From Fusobacteriaceae bacterium (lineage in GTDB: Bacteria > Fusobacteriota > Fusobacteriia > Fusobacteriales > Fusobacteriaceae), in the NCBI GenBank assembly GCA_031272775.1, contig JAISTB010000008.1, positions 1-34,617 of the forward strand: a stretch of 34,617 bases of DNA, read 5' to 3'. The first letter of the stretch is position 1; every line of letters begins with the position of its first letter. The position numbers and the translations under genes are program-made. The notes beneath the pieces were generated by a model. It searched no databases. It was not told the origin of the DNA and saw nothing but the letters and a program-made list of their open reading frames with translations. Positions 6,250 to 14,701 of the stretch are shown piece by piece.

Positions 6250-9006
6250 ATGGAGCGTTTGATTCTGCTGGATACCAGCGCGATGATGTACCGGGCCTAT
6301 TACGCCAACATGCACTTTTTTACGAGAACGGAGCCCACGGGCGCCGTCTATGGATTTACCAACACGCTCCTTTCCGTGATCAACACGTTTTCCCCCGACT
6401 ATATGGCGGCGGCCTTTGACGTCAAGCGTTCGGAACTCAGGCGCACGCAGCTCTACGAGTTTTACAAGGACCAGCGGGAAGCGGTCCCCGAAGATCTGCT
6501 GCTGCAGATCCCGAGGATAGAGGAGACCCTCGACTGCTTCGGGATCAAGCGCTGCAAGGTCAAGGGCTACGAGGCCGACGACGTCATGGGGACGCTGGCG
6601 GCGCGCTTTGCCGCGGAGGATCTCGAGGTCGTCGTCGTGACCGGCGACAAGGATCTGGCCCAGATTCTGGCCCCCAACATCAAGATTGCCCTTTTGGGGA
6701 GGGGCGAGGGCGGCGATCGTTTCAAGCTTATCGAAACGTACGCCGACGTCGTGGCCTACCTCGGCGTGGGTCCCGACAAGATTCCCGATCTCTTCGGGCT
6801 CATCGGAGACGCCACCGACGGCATCCCGGGCGTGAGAAAAATCGGTCCCAAGAAGGCCATTCCGCTTTTGGAGCGCTTCGGGACCATCGAGGGAGTCTAT
6901 GAAAACCTCGACAAGCTGACGGAAATCCCCGGCATCGGGAAATCTCTTGTCGAAAATATCAAAGAGGACAGGGAAACGGCTTTTCTCTCCCGGACGCTGG
7001 CCACCATCGACAAGGAAGCCCCGGTCAAGGCCAAACTGACGGATCTCGCCTGGGGCATAGATCGCGACAATCTCTATAAACTTTTCAAAAAGTTAGAGTT
7101 TAAGGGCCTTATCAAAAAGCTCAAACTGGACGAAGGGGAGGAAGCCCCCCGGCTTTTCGAGGAAAAGGGGGACGCCGAAGCGAAGGCCGAAATGCCCGCG
7201 CCGGAAGCGGTAAATAGGGGCGCGCAAGGAGAGGCCCCGGTCAATCCTGTCCCGGAACGGGTCGTCATTCCCGAACGGGCGCTGAATTTTCTCCTTGCGG
7301 ATACAGACGAGGCCTTTTCGGCTCTGAAAGAGGACGCGGCCAAAGCCACGGAAATCGCTTGCTTTGTGACGGCGGCGGGCCTTGCCCTCTCGACCCCTGA
7401 GAAGGACTGGTATATTCCCCTGGGGCATTTGTCTCTCCTCCACAAAAATTACGACGAAGAAACGGTCCGGGGCTGGTTTTCGACCCTCGAAGCGAATATC
7501 GTCTCCTGGAACGCGAAACTTCTCTGGAACCGTGGATTTTCCATAAAAAAGCTCAGCCTCGATCTCATGATCGGCTGGCATCTCTTGACCTCCTCCTCCA
7601 AAGAGGACATGGATCTGCCGATTGAAAAACTCAAAGAGACGGAGCTTCGCTCCTACGCCGATACCTTCGGCAAAGAGGACCCCGTAAAGCTCGCTCCCGC
7701 CGATTACGGCCTCTATCTGGCCGAGCGGTCCAAGGGCCTCTTGGAGATCTCCGGGGCCATGATTTCGGAACTGCAAGAAAAGGGCCTTTACGATGTGCTC
7801 TGTACGATCGAGCAGCCGCTGATCCGGGTACTCTCAGCCATGGAAAGAACGGGGATCGCCATTGATCCCGGATATTTCGCGGCTTACGGCAAAGAGCTGG
7901 GACAGGCCGTGGACGCGGCCCAGGAACGGATTTACGGTCTCGCCATGGGGAGCTTCAATCTCAATTCCCCCAAGCAGCTGGCCGAGGTACTCTTTCTCAA
8001 ACTCAATATCCCGCCGGTCAAAAAGACAAAGACGGGCCTTTCCACAGACGTCGACGTCCTGGAGGACCTGAGCCGGCAGGGCTACGAGATCGCCGAGGCG
8101 CTTCTCGAATACCGCAAATTGTCCAAACTCAAAAGCACTTACGTGGACCCGCTGCCGGCCATGGCCGACGGGGAAAACCGCATCCACACGACATTCAACC
8201 AGATCGGGACCGCCACGGGCAGACTCTCCTCGCAAAATCCCAATCTGCAGAATATACCGGTCCGCAGCGAGGAAGGGATCCGGATCCGGGAAGGCTTCGT
8301 GGCCGGGCCCGGAAAACGCTTCCTGGGCATCGACTATTCCCAGATCGAACTGCGGGTTTTGGGGGAAATGTCCGGCGACGCCAACCTCATCGAGGCCTAC
8401 CGGAACGGCGAGGACCTCCACGCGAGAACGGCGGCGCGGCTCTTCGCGGCCCCCGGAGAGACCGTCACCCGGGAACAGCGGGCCATGGCAAAGACCATCA
8501 ATTTCAGCATTATTTACGGCAAGACCCCCTTCGGGCTCTCCCGGGAACTCAACATCACGCCCCGGGAAGCGGGCGACTACATCGAAAAATATTTCGCCGA
8601 ATATCCGGCGGTCAAGGATTTTGAGCGCAGGATCATCAAGGGCGCCGAGCAAAAGGGCTGGACGGAAACCTGGTTCAAGCGCAGACGTTATATCGACGGC
8701 ATCAATTCCGCCAACCGCAACATCAAGAACCAGGCCGAGCGCATGGCGGTCAATTCCGTGATCCAGGGGACGGCCGCCGAGATCATCAAAAAGGCCATGT
8801 GCGGGATTTGGGCCTTGATCCGGGATTGTGACGATATCCGGCTCCTGCTGCAGGTCCACGACGAGCTGATCTTCGAGATCGACGAAGACCGCGTCGACTA
8901 TTGGCAGCCGCGGATTGAGGAAATCATGCGGACTTGCGTGACATTCACCCGGGTGCCCCTCGAAGTCAATAGCAAAGCCGGGCCCGACTGGGCCAAGATC
9001 AAATAG
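6250..9006 (+). CDS. polA: DNA polymerase I
   Basis: A 918-residue replication and repair polymerase that removes RNA primers and fills gaps. The N-terminal 5'-nuclease domain (about 1-290) has LLDTSAMMYRAYYA, FDVKRSELRR, GYEADDVMGTLA, VVTGDKDLAQ and the helix-hairpin-helix GIPGVRKIGPKKA. The polymerase domain has motif A at GIDYSQIELR (Asp695), motif B at RAMAKTINFSIIYG (Lys748, Phe752, Tyr756) and motif C at VHDEL (Asp871, Glu872), so synthesis should be intact. The middle proofreading domain looks dead: where E. coli has the metal-binding DTE, this protein has Phe372-Val373-Thr374. The ribosome binding site is AAGGAG. It leads a five-gene run, with whiA starting 13 bases later. Confidence 0.96.
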   Translation: MERLILLDTSAMMYRAYYANMHFFTRTEPTGAVYGFTNTLLSVINTFSPDYMAAAFDVKRSELRRTQLYEFYKDQREAVPEDLLLQIPRIEETLDCFGIKRCKVKGYEADDVMGTLAARFAAEDLEVVVVTGDKDLAQILAPNIKIALLGRGEGGDRFKLIETYADVVAYLGVGPDKIPDLFGLIGDATDGIPGVRKIGPKKAIPLLERFGTIEGVYENLDKLTEIPGIGKSLVENIKEDRETAFLSRTLATIDKEAPVKAKLTDLAWGIDRDNLYKLFKKLEFKGLIKKLKLDEGEEAPRLFEEKGDAEAKAEMPAPEAVNRGAQGEAPVNPVPERVVIPERALNFLLADTDEAFSALKEDAAKATEIACFVTAAGLALSTPEKDWYIPLGHLSLLHKNYDEETVRGWFSTLEANIVSWNAKLLWNRGFSIKKLSLDLMIGWHLLTSSSKEDMDLPIEKLKETELRSYADTFGKEDPVKLAPADYGLYLAERSKGLLEISGAMISELQEKGLYDVLCTIEQPLIRVLSAMERTGIAIDPGYFAAYGKELGQAVDAAQERIYGLAMGSFNLNSPKQLAEVLFLKLNIPPVKKTKTGLSTDVDVLEDLSRQGYEIAEALLEYRKLSKLKSTYVDPLPAMADGENRIHTTFNQIGTATGRLSSQNPNLQNIPVRSEEGIRIREGFVAGPGKRFLGIDYSQIELRVLGEMSGDANLIEAYRNGEDLHARTAARLFAAPGETVTREQRAMAKTINFSIIYGKTPFGLSRELNITPREAGDYIEKYFAEYPAVKDFERRIIKGAEQKGWTETWFKRRRYIDGINSANRNIKNQAERMAVNSVIQGTAAEIIKKAMCGIWALIRDCDDIRLLLQVHDELIFEIDEDRVDYWQPRIEEIMRTCVTFTRVPLEVNSKAGPDWAKIK

Positions 9007-9019
9007 CGGAGGGAGCGCC

Positions 9020-9934
9020 ATGTCCTATACGGCCAAAGTCAAGCGCGAGCTCTTCCGGCTGCCCGATCTGACGGCGGCCCAAAAGACGGCGGAGCTGGCG
9101 GGAATCCTATCCTGCAAGAACGCCCTCTTTCCCGACCGCGTCCTGCTCCAGGTCGAAAGTCTCGACGTGGCCAAGCGGGTCTGGGTCCTCGTGCGGGAAC
9201 TCACCAAGCTCAAAATGGGCATTAAATACAGCGTCAGCAAAAAACTGGGGGCCCACCGGGTCTTTACGGTGCAGATCGTCCGGCAGCGGGGATTCGCGGA
9301 ATTTACGCGGCAGCTGACGGCGGCCCGGGACGGGGCGAGAACGGGAGAAGGGGAGCGGGACGCTTTTATTCGCGGCATTTTCCTCGCCTGCGGCTATGTG
9401 AAGGACCCCCGGCGGGAATACGCCCTCGATTTCTTTATGGACAACGAGCGGCTGGCCTGGGAACTGTTTACGCTCTTTGAGCGCGTGGGAAAAAAGGCTT
9501 CGCTGACGAAAAAACGCAGCAAATTTCTCCTCTACCTCAGAAACGCCGAGGATATCAAGGACCTCCTGATCCTCATGGGGGCTCTGGGCGAGTATTTTAA
9601 TTTTGAAAATGTGACGATCTTGAAAGACCTCAAGAATAAGACCGTGAGGCAAATGAACTATGAGCTCGCCAACGAGACAAAGACGCTGGCCACGGGACAG
9701 CGGCAAATGCGGATGATTACGGCGATTCGAGATAAGATCGGTTTTGACGCCATGTCCGACGTCCTTACGGAGGCCTGTCTCGCGAGACTTGAGAACCCGG
9801 AAGCCTCGTTACAGGAAATCGCCGATTCCCTGGGCATTTCGAAGTCCGGACTCCGGAACAGACTCAGACGGGTAGAGGAAATTTACAAAACCATAAACGC
9901 AGCGGGAGAAAATACAGATGGAAATCATTCATGA
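9020..9934 (+). CDS. whiA: DNA-binding protein WhiA
   Basis: A 304-residue protein with a LAGLIDADG-like N-terminal fold and a C-terminal helix-turn-helix. Diagnostic stretches include MSYTAKVKRELF at the start, FIRGIFLACGYVKDPRREY, ALDFFMDNERLAWEL, RQMNYELANETKTLATGQRQ, and the HTH SLQEIADSLGISKSGLRNRL near the end. WhiA is a transcription factor for sporulation genes in Streptomyces and affects division and metabolism in Bacillus; no target can be named here. GGAGGGAG precedes the ATG. Its last 17 bases overlap the start of the ribF-scpA gene, implying coupled translation. Confidence 0.92.
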   Translation: MSYTAKVKRELFRLPDLTAAQKTAELAGILSCKNALFPDRVLLQVESLDVAKRVWVLVRELTKLKMGIKYSVSKKLGAHRVFTVQIVRQRGFAEFTRQLTAARDGARTGEGERDAFIRGIFLACGYVKDPRREYALDFFMDNERLAWELFTLFERVGKKASLTKKRSKFLLYLRNAEDIKDLLILMGALGEYFNFENVTILKDLKNKTVRQMNYELANETKTLATGQRQMRMITAIRDKIGFDAMSDVLTEACLARLENPEASLQEIADSLGISKSGLRNRLRRVEEIYKTINAAGENTDGNHS

Positions 9935-11621
9935 CAGTTTTACTTTGACGGAATCGGGCGCCCCTTCGTATATCGCCATCGGGTCCTTTGACGGGATCCA
10001 CGCGGGACACCGGAAGCTTATCGCCGGGACCATCGAAAAAGCGCGGGCGCAAAAGGGACGCGCCCTGGTCTTTACGTTTGCCAACCATCCGCTGGAAATC
10101 GTAAAGCCGGACTTCCGACCGCAGTTTCTGACGACCACGGCGGAAAAAATCGAGATCCTTCAGGGCACGGGCATCGACGCCCTGGTGTTGCAGCCCTTTA
10201 CGCGGGAATTCGCGGCCATGTCCCCCGAAGCCTTCCTCACGATGCTGAAGGAAAAGCTGAACGCCCGGGAAATCTTCGTGGGCTTCAATTTCACGTTCGG
10301 AAACAAAGGCGCGGGCAATGTGGAGACGCTTAAGGAACTGGCCCCGGGTTTGGGCCTTGACGTTACGGTCCTCCCGGCCTTTCAGATCAAGCGGAAGACC
10401 GTGAGCTCGACCCTGATCCGCAACTGCATCAAAGAAGGGAAAATTACCGAGGCCAACGATTATTTGGGCTATCCCTTCGGCGTCTCGGGGGAAGTCGTCC
10501 ACGGCGAAAAAATCGCCCGGGATCTGGGTTTTCCCACGGCAAACGTCCTTACGACCGATAAAATCGTCCCCCTGTACGGGGTCTACGGCGGCGTGGCCGA
10601 GATCGAGTATTCGGGCAAAAAAAGGCCCTGCCTGATCAATGTGGGCCCGCCCAAGACGGCCGGGTCCGACAGCCAGGTCTTCGAGGCCCATGTGTTGCAA
10701 TACGCCGGGGATCTCTACGGCAGGTCCATCCGGATCGGCTTCCTGGCCCGCCTGCGGGATCAGAAGAAATTCGCGAATACCGAGGAATTAAAAAACGCCA
10801 TCGCCCTCGACGCCGAGAATTGGAGCCGTGAATACCGGCTCAACTACGCCCTGAAATTCGGCGACGACGATACTGATACGGAACAAATCATACTAAAATT
10901 GGACAAATTTGAAGGACCTCTTGATCTGCTGCTGGAACTCGTGAGCCGAAAAAAGCTCAAAATCAGCGAGATTCCCTTGTCCCAGCTTATCGACGAATAT
11001 CTCGAGGTCATCAACCGGGCCAAAAATCAGCCCGGCGGCAAGGCTTCGGCCTTCCTTGAGGAAAAATCCGAGTTTATGGTCGTGGCGGCGGAGCTTCTGG
11101 ACCTCAAGGCCAAGGCCGTCATCGACATCGTCAACTATCGCGAGGAAGAAAAGGCCTGGCAGACAAAACTCGAAGAATACGCCATTTTCAAGGAACTTTC
11201 GGAAAAACTGAAAGGTCTCGAAAACGAATACAACATCTCCTATTCCCGGACAGGCGGCCAGAAAATCAAGCCCAGGCCCATGCGGGACGTCAATATCGGG
11301 GAATTGCAACCCCTCGATCTCTTCCGCTCTTACGCGGCCCATATGCGGGAGCAGAAGGAGGAGCTGATCGACATTATCCTCGAGAGCAGCTATTCCATCG
11401 GAGAAGTGGCCGAAGCGCTCTACGAGGCCATTCAAATCGAACACCGGACCTATGACTGGATTTTCGACCGGGCCATTGACCGGATGCACCTGATTTATCT
11501 CTTCCTTTCGGTGCTGGAACTCTACAAGGACGGCTACATCGCCCTGGGGGTCGACGGCGTCGACGGGACCGGCAGGGTCTGGACGGCGCTTTCCGCGGCC
11601 AATGAGGCGCAAAATGTTTAA
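9918..11621 (+). CDS. RibF-ScpA fusion: FAD synthetase joined to condensin subunit A
   Basis: A single 567-residue open frame carries two unrelated families. Residues 1 to about 308 are RibF: the FMN adenylyltransferase has IAIGSFDGIHAGHRKLI and VSSTLIRNCI, and the riboflavin kinase has YPFGVSGEVVHGEKIARDLG, FPTAN and INVGPPKT, ending at ENWSREYRL. After a short acidic linker (GDDDTDTE, 315-322), residues from about 324 are ScpA: LKLDKFEGPLDLLLELVSRK, EIPLSQLIDEYL, EFMVVAAELLDLKAKAVI, and a C-terminal winged-helix region ending around 550. ScpA bridges the SMC heads in the bacterial condensin. There is no stop codon, no ATG or GTG near the junction, and no ribosome binding site for a separate scpA; a TTG at codon 328 lies inside the conserved domain. 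Neither smc nor scpB is in the window. Confidence 0.92.
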   Translation: MEIIHDSFTLTESGAPSYIAIGSFDGIHAGHRKLIAGTIEKARAQKGRALVFTFANHPLEIVKPDFRPQFLTTTAEKIEILQGTGIDALVLQPFTREFAAMSPEAFLTMLKEKLNAREIFVGFNFTFGNKGAGNVETLKELAPGLGLDVTVLPAFQIKRKTVSSTLIRNCIKEGKITEANDYLGYPFGVSGEVVHGEKIARDLGFPTANVLTTDKIVPLYGVYGGVAEIEYSGKKRPCLINVGPPKTAGSDSQVFEAHVLQYAGDLYGRSIRIGFLARLRDQKKFANTEELKNAIALDAENWSREYRLNYALKFGDDDTDTEQIILKLDKFEGPLDLLLELVSRKKLKISEIPLSQLIDEYLEVINRAKNQPGGKASAFLEEKSEFMVVAAELLDLKAKAVIDIVNYREEEKAWQTKLEEYAIFKELSEKLKGLENEYNISYSRTGGQKIKPRPMRDVNIGELQPLDLFRSYAAHMREQKEELIDIILESSYSIGEVAEALYEAIQIEHRTYDWIFDRAIDRMHLIYLFLSVLELYKDGYIALGVDGVDGTGRVWTALSAANEAQNV

Positions 11622-13074
11622 AAGCGGGATCTCCGTCATGATCATGATCAGCCTCTCCCGGGTCCTGGGCCTCGTCCGGGCCACCATCGTCGCGTCATAT
11701 TTCGGCGCGGGAGCCGTGACGGACGCCTATTTCAGCGCCTTCAAGATAAGCAACTTTTTTCGTCAGCTTTTGGGCGAAGGGGCCCTCGGGAACGCCTTTA
11801 TCCCCGTCTACAATGAGACCGTCGTCGGCGAAGGGGAGGCCCGGGGGAAGACGCTTATTTTCTCCATATTGAATTTGATTTTTCTCTTCAGTACGGCGGC
11901 GACGCTCGTGATGATCGTCTTCGCGAGACCGATCCTAAGTGCCATGGCCGCGGGCTTTGACCCCGCCACCAAGGATCTGGGGGCAAGTCTTTTGAGAATC
12001 ATGGCCTCCTATTTCATCCTGATCAGCCTTTCGGGCATGATCGCGGCGATACTGAACAATTTCAAGAAATTCGCGGTGCCGGCCTCGACGTCGATCTTCT
12101 TCAATATCGCCGTCATCGTCGCGGCCCTTCTTCTGAGCCGGCGCTACGGGATTTACGCCCTGGCCTTCGGGGTCCTCGTCGGGGGGCTCCTGCAATTGTT
12201 GGTGGTCCTGCCCTCGTTTTTCGCGATTGTGCGGGAATACCGCTTCCGGATCGACTGGCATGATCCCGCCCTCCGGAAGATCTTTCTCCTGATGGGGCCC
12301 ATGCTCTTCGGCATCGTCGCCCGGGAGATCAATACGTTTATCGATCAGCTCTTCGCGTCTTATCTGGACGCCGGAGGCGTGACGGCCCTTGAAAACGCCA
12401 CGCGGCTCTATCTCATGCCCGTGGGGGTCTTCGGGATCTCTCTTGCCACCGTGGTCTTTCCGACCATGTCCCGGGCCATCGCCCGAAAGGATAACCATAC
12501 GACGGAACGAACCCTGGTAAAAGGGCTCAATATCCTGCTTTTTCTGATTATCCCCTCCATGGCGGTCCTGACCGTCTTCGCGAGGCCCGTGATCCGTCTC
12601 GTCTTCTCCTACGGCAAGTTCGGCGAAGAAGCCGTGACCGTGACCTCGGGGGCGCTTTGTTACTACGCGCTGGGGCTCTTCTTCTATACTGGCGTTCACC
12701 TGATGACCCGGGCCTTTTACGGCATGAAGGACAGCCGGATTCCCGTGACCCTGTCGGTCATCACGATCGCCGTCAATATCGGGCTCAATTTTCTTTTCAT
12801 CGGGCCCATGCGCTACAAGGGACTGGCCCTTGCCACCGCCGTCGCTTCGGGCGTCAATTTCACGCTTCTTGTGGCGATTTTCCGCCGGAAATATCTGCGT
12901 TTTCCGCTGCGGGGAAGTCTCCTCTTTCTGGGAAAAGTCCTGCTGACAACCGCTGCCGCGTTGTCGGCGGGTTGGTACATAAAACATACGGTCGCGAAAC
13001 TCATGGTTTTCGGCCTGGTCTACACGGCCCTATGGGCCCGGGCGTTAATCACAAAGAAAACGGAGGTATTTTAA
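11614..13074 (+). CDS. murJ: Lipid II flippase MurJ
   Basis: A 486-residue polytopic membrane protein of the MOP/MVF superfamily that would flip lipid-linked peptidoglycan precursor across the cytoplasmic membrane. Typical features are SLSRVLGLVRATIVASYFGAG at the N-terminus (split here by the reader at SLSRVLGLVR / ATIVASYFGAG), DAYFSAFKISNFFRQLLGEG in the first loop, FGEEAVTVTSGALCYYALGL, and ARAFYGMKDSRIPV-like TRAFYGMKDSRIPV late in the protein, with about 14 hydrophobic segments. I chose the ATG at 11614 because GAGG stands 6 bases before it; an in-frame ATG at 11602 has no such site. The gene overlaps ribF-scpA by 8 bases and its stop abuts the methyltransferase start. Confidence 0.9.
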   Translation: MFKSGISVMIMISLSRVLGLVRATIVASYFGAGAVTDAYFSAFKISNFFRQLLGEGALGNAFIPVYNETVVGEGEARGKTLIFSILNLIFLFSTAATLVMIVFARPILSAMAAGFDPATKDLGASLLRIMASYFILISLSGMIAAILNNFKKFAVPASTSIFFNIAVIVAALLLSRRYGIYALAFGVLVGGLLQLLVVLPSFFAIVREYRFRIDWHDPALRKIFLLMGPMLFGIVAREINTFIDQLFASYLDAGGVTALENATRLYLMPVGVFGISLATVVFPTMSRAIARKDNHTTERTLVKGLNILLFLIIPSMAVLTVFARPVIRLVFSYGKFGEEAVTVTSGALCYYALGLFFYTGVHLMTRAFYGMKDSRIPVTLSVITIAVNIGLNFLFIGPMRYKGLALATAVASGVNFTLLVAIFRRKYLRFPLRGSLLFLGKVLLTTAAALSAGWYIKHTVAKLMVFGLVYTALWARALITKKTEVF

Positions 13075-14622
13075 ATGACAAAGGACTACAACTTCAGTGT
13101 CTATACGCCGAGACACATTGCGCGTGAAATCGTCAAAAATACCCTCGACAACTATTTCGGGGGGAAGGCAACGATCGAAAAACTGAACCGGATACGGATG
13201 TGCGACATCGCGTGCGGCAGCGGAAACATCCTTGTTCTGGCATTGGAGGAGCTGATCCGGCTCTCGAAAAAGCTCACGGGACATTATTCCTACTCTGAGC
13301 ACTGGATCTCGGGTTATGACATCAATCCCGAAGCGGTGGAACTGGCCCGCGCGAAATGTCAGGAAATCTTGCGGAAATATCATCTCAGGGAAAGAGTCCA
13401 TATTTTCTGTCAGGATTCGTTGGAGCTCCGGCGCAAATTCAACCTGATCGTGGGGAATCCCCCCTATCTGGGCGAAAAGAACAACAAGGAAATCTTCCAG
13501 AAAGTCCGCGCCACGGAGTTCGGCAAAAAGTATTACGAGGCCAAGATGGATTATCTGTATTTCTTCATCGAGAAGGCCGTGGAGCTCCTGGACAAAGACG
13601 GCATTTTTACCTACATCACGACCGATTACTGGATGAAGGCCGACGGCGCGCGGATCCTGAGGGCGACGCTGAAGGAACGGGGGAATTTCCTGATTATTCA
13701 CGATTTCGGGACTTCGCTGTTCAAAAAGGCCATCGGTCAGCACAACGTGATTTTCACGTGGAAAAAATCCGTGGAGACCGACGAGGAAGTGGACGTCAAA
13801 TTTTTGGAAGAGTCCTTCAAGACTCACAATTCCGCGATTTACGACAAGGGCGGACGGCTTGTCCTCGCCAACGACGACGTCATGGCCTTCAACCGGAAGA
13901 TCATCCGGCGGGCCAATTACAAGCTCGAAGAGCTCGTCAACATCAATCAGGGCCTCGTGTCGGGCTTTGACGACGCCTTTGTGGTTGAGGAGTACCGGGA
14001 GGAATTCAAGTCCTTCCTCAAGCCCTTTTACAAGAACAAGGACATCGGAAAATACAGCGTTTCCGACAAGAACCGCTACTGGATCCTCTACCTCGACGGC
14101 ACAAAGAAAATGACGAAGCCCGTGGAACGGCATCTGACGCGCTTTCAGGAGAAACTCTCGGGACGCCGGGAAGTGACCCGGGGAACGATCCCCTGGTGGC
14201 AGCTCCAATGGCCCCGGGAGGAGAAGATTTTCAAGGAACCGAAGATCATCGCCCGCCAGCGCTGCAAGGACAACAATTTCGCCTACAGCGACAAAGAGGT
14301 CTACAGCTCCGCCGACGTGTACTTTATCACGCGAAAGAGCGAAAAGATCAATCTCTTTTATATCCTCGGCTATCTGAATTCGCAGCTTTTTGCCCAGTGG
14401 TTCCGCTACAACGGCAAATGCAAGGGGGAGGTCCTCGAGTTCTATTCGACGCCCCTCAGGGAAAGTCCGGTCTTTTATCCCAAGGATCAGGAGGAAGTGA
14501 ATTTTATCGGAGAGTTGGTGAAAAAGCAGATCCACGACTTTTCACCGGTGCGGGAAAGGATCATCAACAGGCACTTCTATGAAAAATTCGGCGTGAGCGC
14601 CGAATCCGCCGAAATCAATTGA
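13075..14622 (+). CDS. Orphan TaqI-like N6-adenine DNA methyltransferase
   Basis: A 515-residue gamma-type DNA adenine methyltransferase. The SAM-binding motif I is CDIACGSGNILVLAL, followed by GYDINPEAVELARAKCQEIL; catalytic motif IV is NPPY in LIVGNPPYLGEK. The C-terminal half looks like the TaqI-type target recognition domain (WWQLQWPREEKIFKEPKII, then YFITRKSEKINLFYILGYLN). There is no visible endonuclease domain and no restriction gene next to it, so it is an orphan methylase or the DNA-modifying half of something encoded elsewhere. The ATG follows the murJ stop directly, with GGAGG inside the end of murJ, so it is the last gene of the polA run. A BREX PglX-like role is less likely because the protein is short and no partner genes are present. 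Confidence 0.82.
   Translation: MTKDYNFSVYTPRHIAREIVKNTLDNYFGGKATIEKLNRIRMCDIACGSGNILVLALEELIRLSKKLTGHYSYSEHWISGYDINPEAVELARAKCQEILRKYHLRERVHIFCQDSLELRRKFNLIVGNPPYLGEKNNKEIFQKVRATEFGKKYYEAKMDYLYFFIEKAVELLDKDGIFTYITTDYWMKADGARILRATLKERGNFLIIHDFGTSLFKKAIGQHNVIFTWKKSVETDEEVDVKFLEESFKTHNSAIYDKGGRLVLANDDVMAFNRKIIRRANYKLEELVNINQGLVSGFDDAFVVEEYREEFKSFLKPFYKNKDIGKYSVSDKNRYWILYLDGTKKMTKPVERHLTRFQEKLSGRREVTRGTIPWWQLQWPREEKIFKEPKIIARQRCKDNNFAYSDKEVYSSADVYFITRKSEKINLFYILGYLNSQLFAQWFRYNGKCKGEVLEFYSTPLRESPVFYPKDQEEVNFIGELVKKQIHDFSPVRERIINRHFYEKFGVSAESAEIN
14586..14605 (+). other. Perfect stem-loop in the last codons of the methyltransferase gene
   Basis: ATTCGGCG (14586-14593) and CGCCGAAT (14598-14605) pair fully around a TGAG loop. 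No T tract follows directly, so it is not a standard terminator; it may protect the 3' end of the polA operon mRNA or be a chance result of codon choice. Confidence 0.4.
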
Positions 14623-14653
14623 GATCTTTGGTGAAAATTTTTCCAAAAATCAG

Positions 14654-14682
14654 TTGCCCTTCCGGCCAAAATCGGGTATAAT
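14654..14682 (+). promoter_or_regulatory. Promoter of the coiled-coil protein gene
   Basis: TTGCCC (14654-14659), a 17-base spacer and a perfect TATAAT (14677-14682). It ends 19 bases before the ATG at 14702 and overlaps the more upstream in-frame ATG, which therefore cannot be the start. Confidence 0.75.
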
Positions 14683-14701
14683 TGGAAAAGAGGAGGGGAC
14701 T

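Noticed and set aside
7834-9021. 395-codon minus-strand open frame opposite the polymerase domain of polA
   Set aside because: It is antisense to conserved polymerase motifs A, B and C and has no independent support.
9900-9918. FMN riboswitch ahead of ribF
   Set aside because: ribF starts inside the whiA gene with no leader, so there is no room for a riboswitch.
13045-14535. 496-codon minus-strand open frame opposite the methyltransferase
   Set aside because: The plus-strand gene has SAM and NPPY motifs; the antisense frame has no recognisable domain and no ribosome binding site.
13075-14622. BREX or other defence island around the methyltransferase
   Set aside because: The flanking genes are murJ and a coiled-coil protein; no pglZ, brxC, helicase or endonuclease partner is present.
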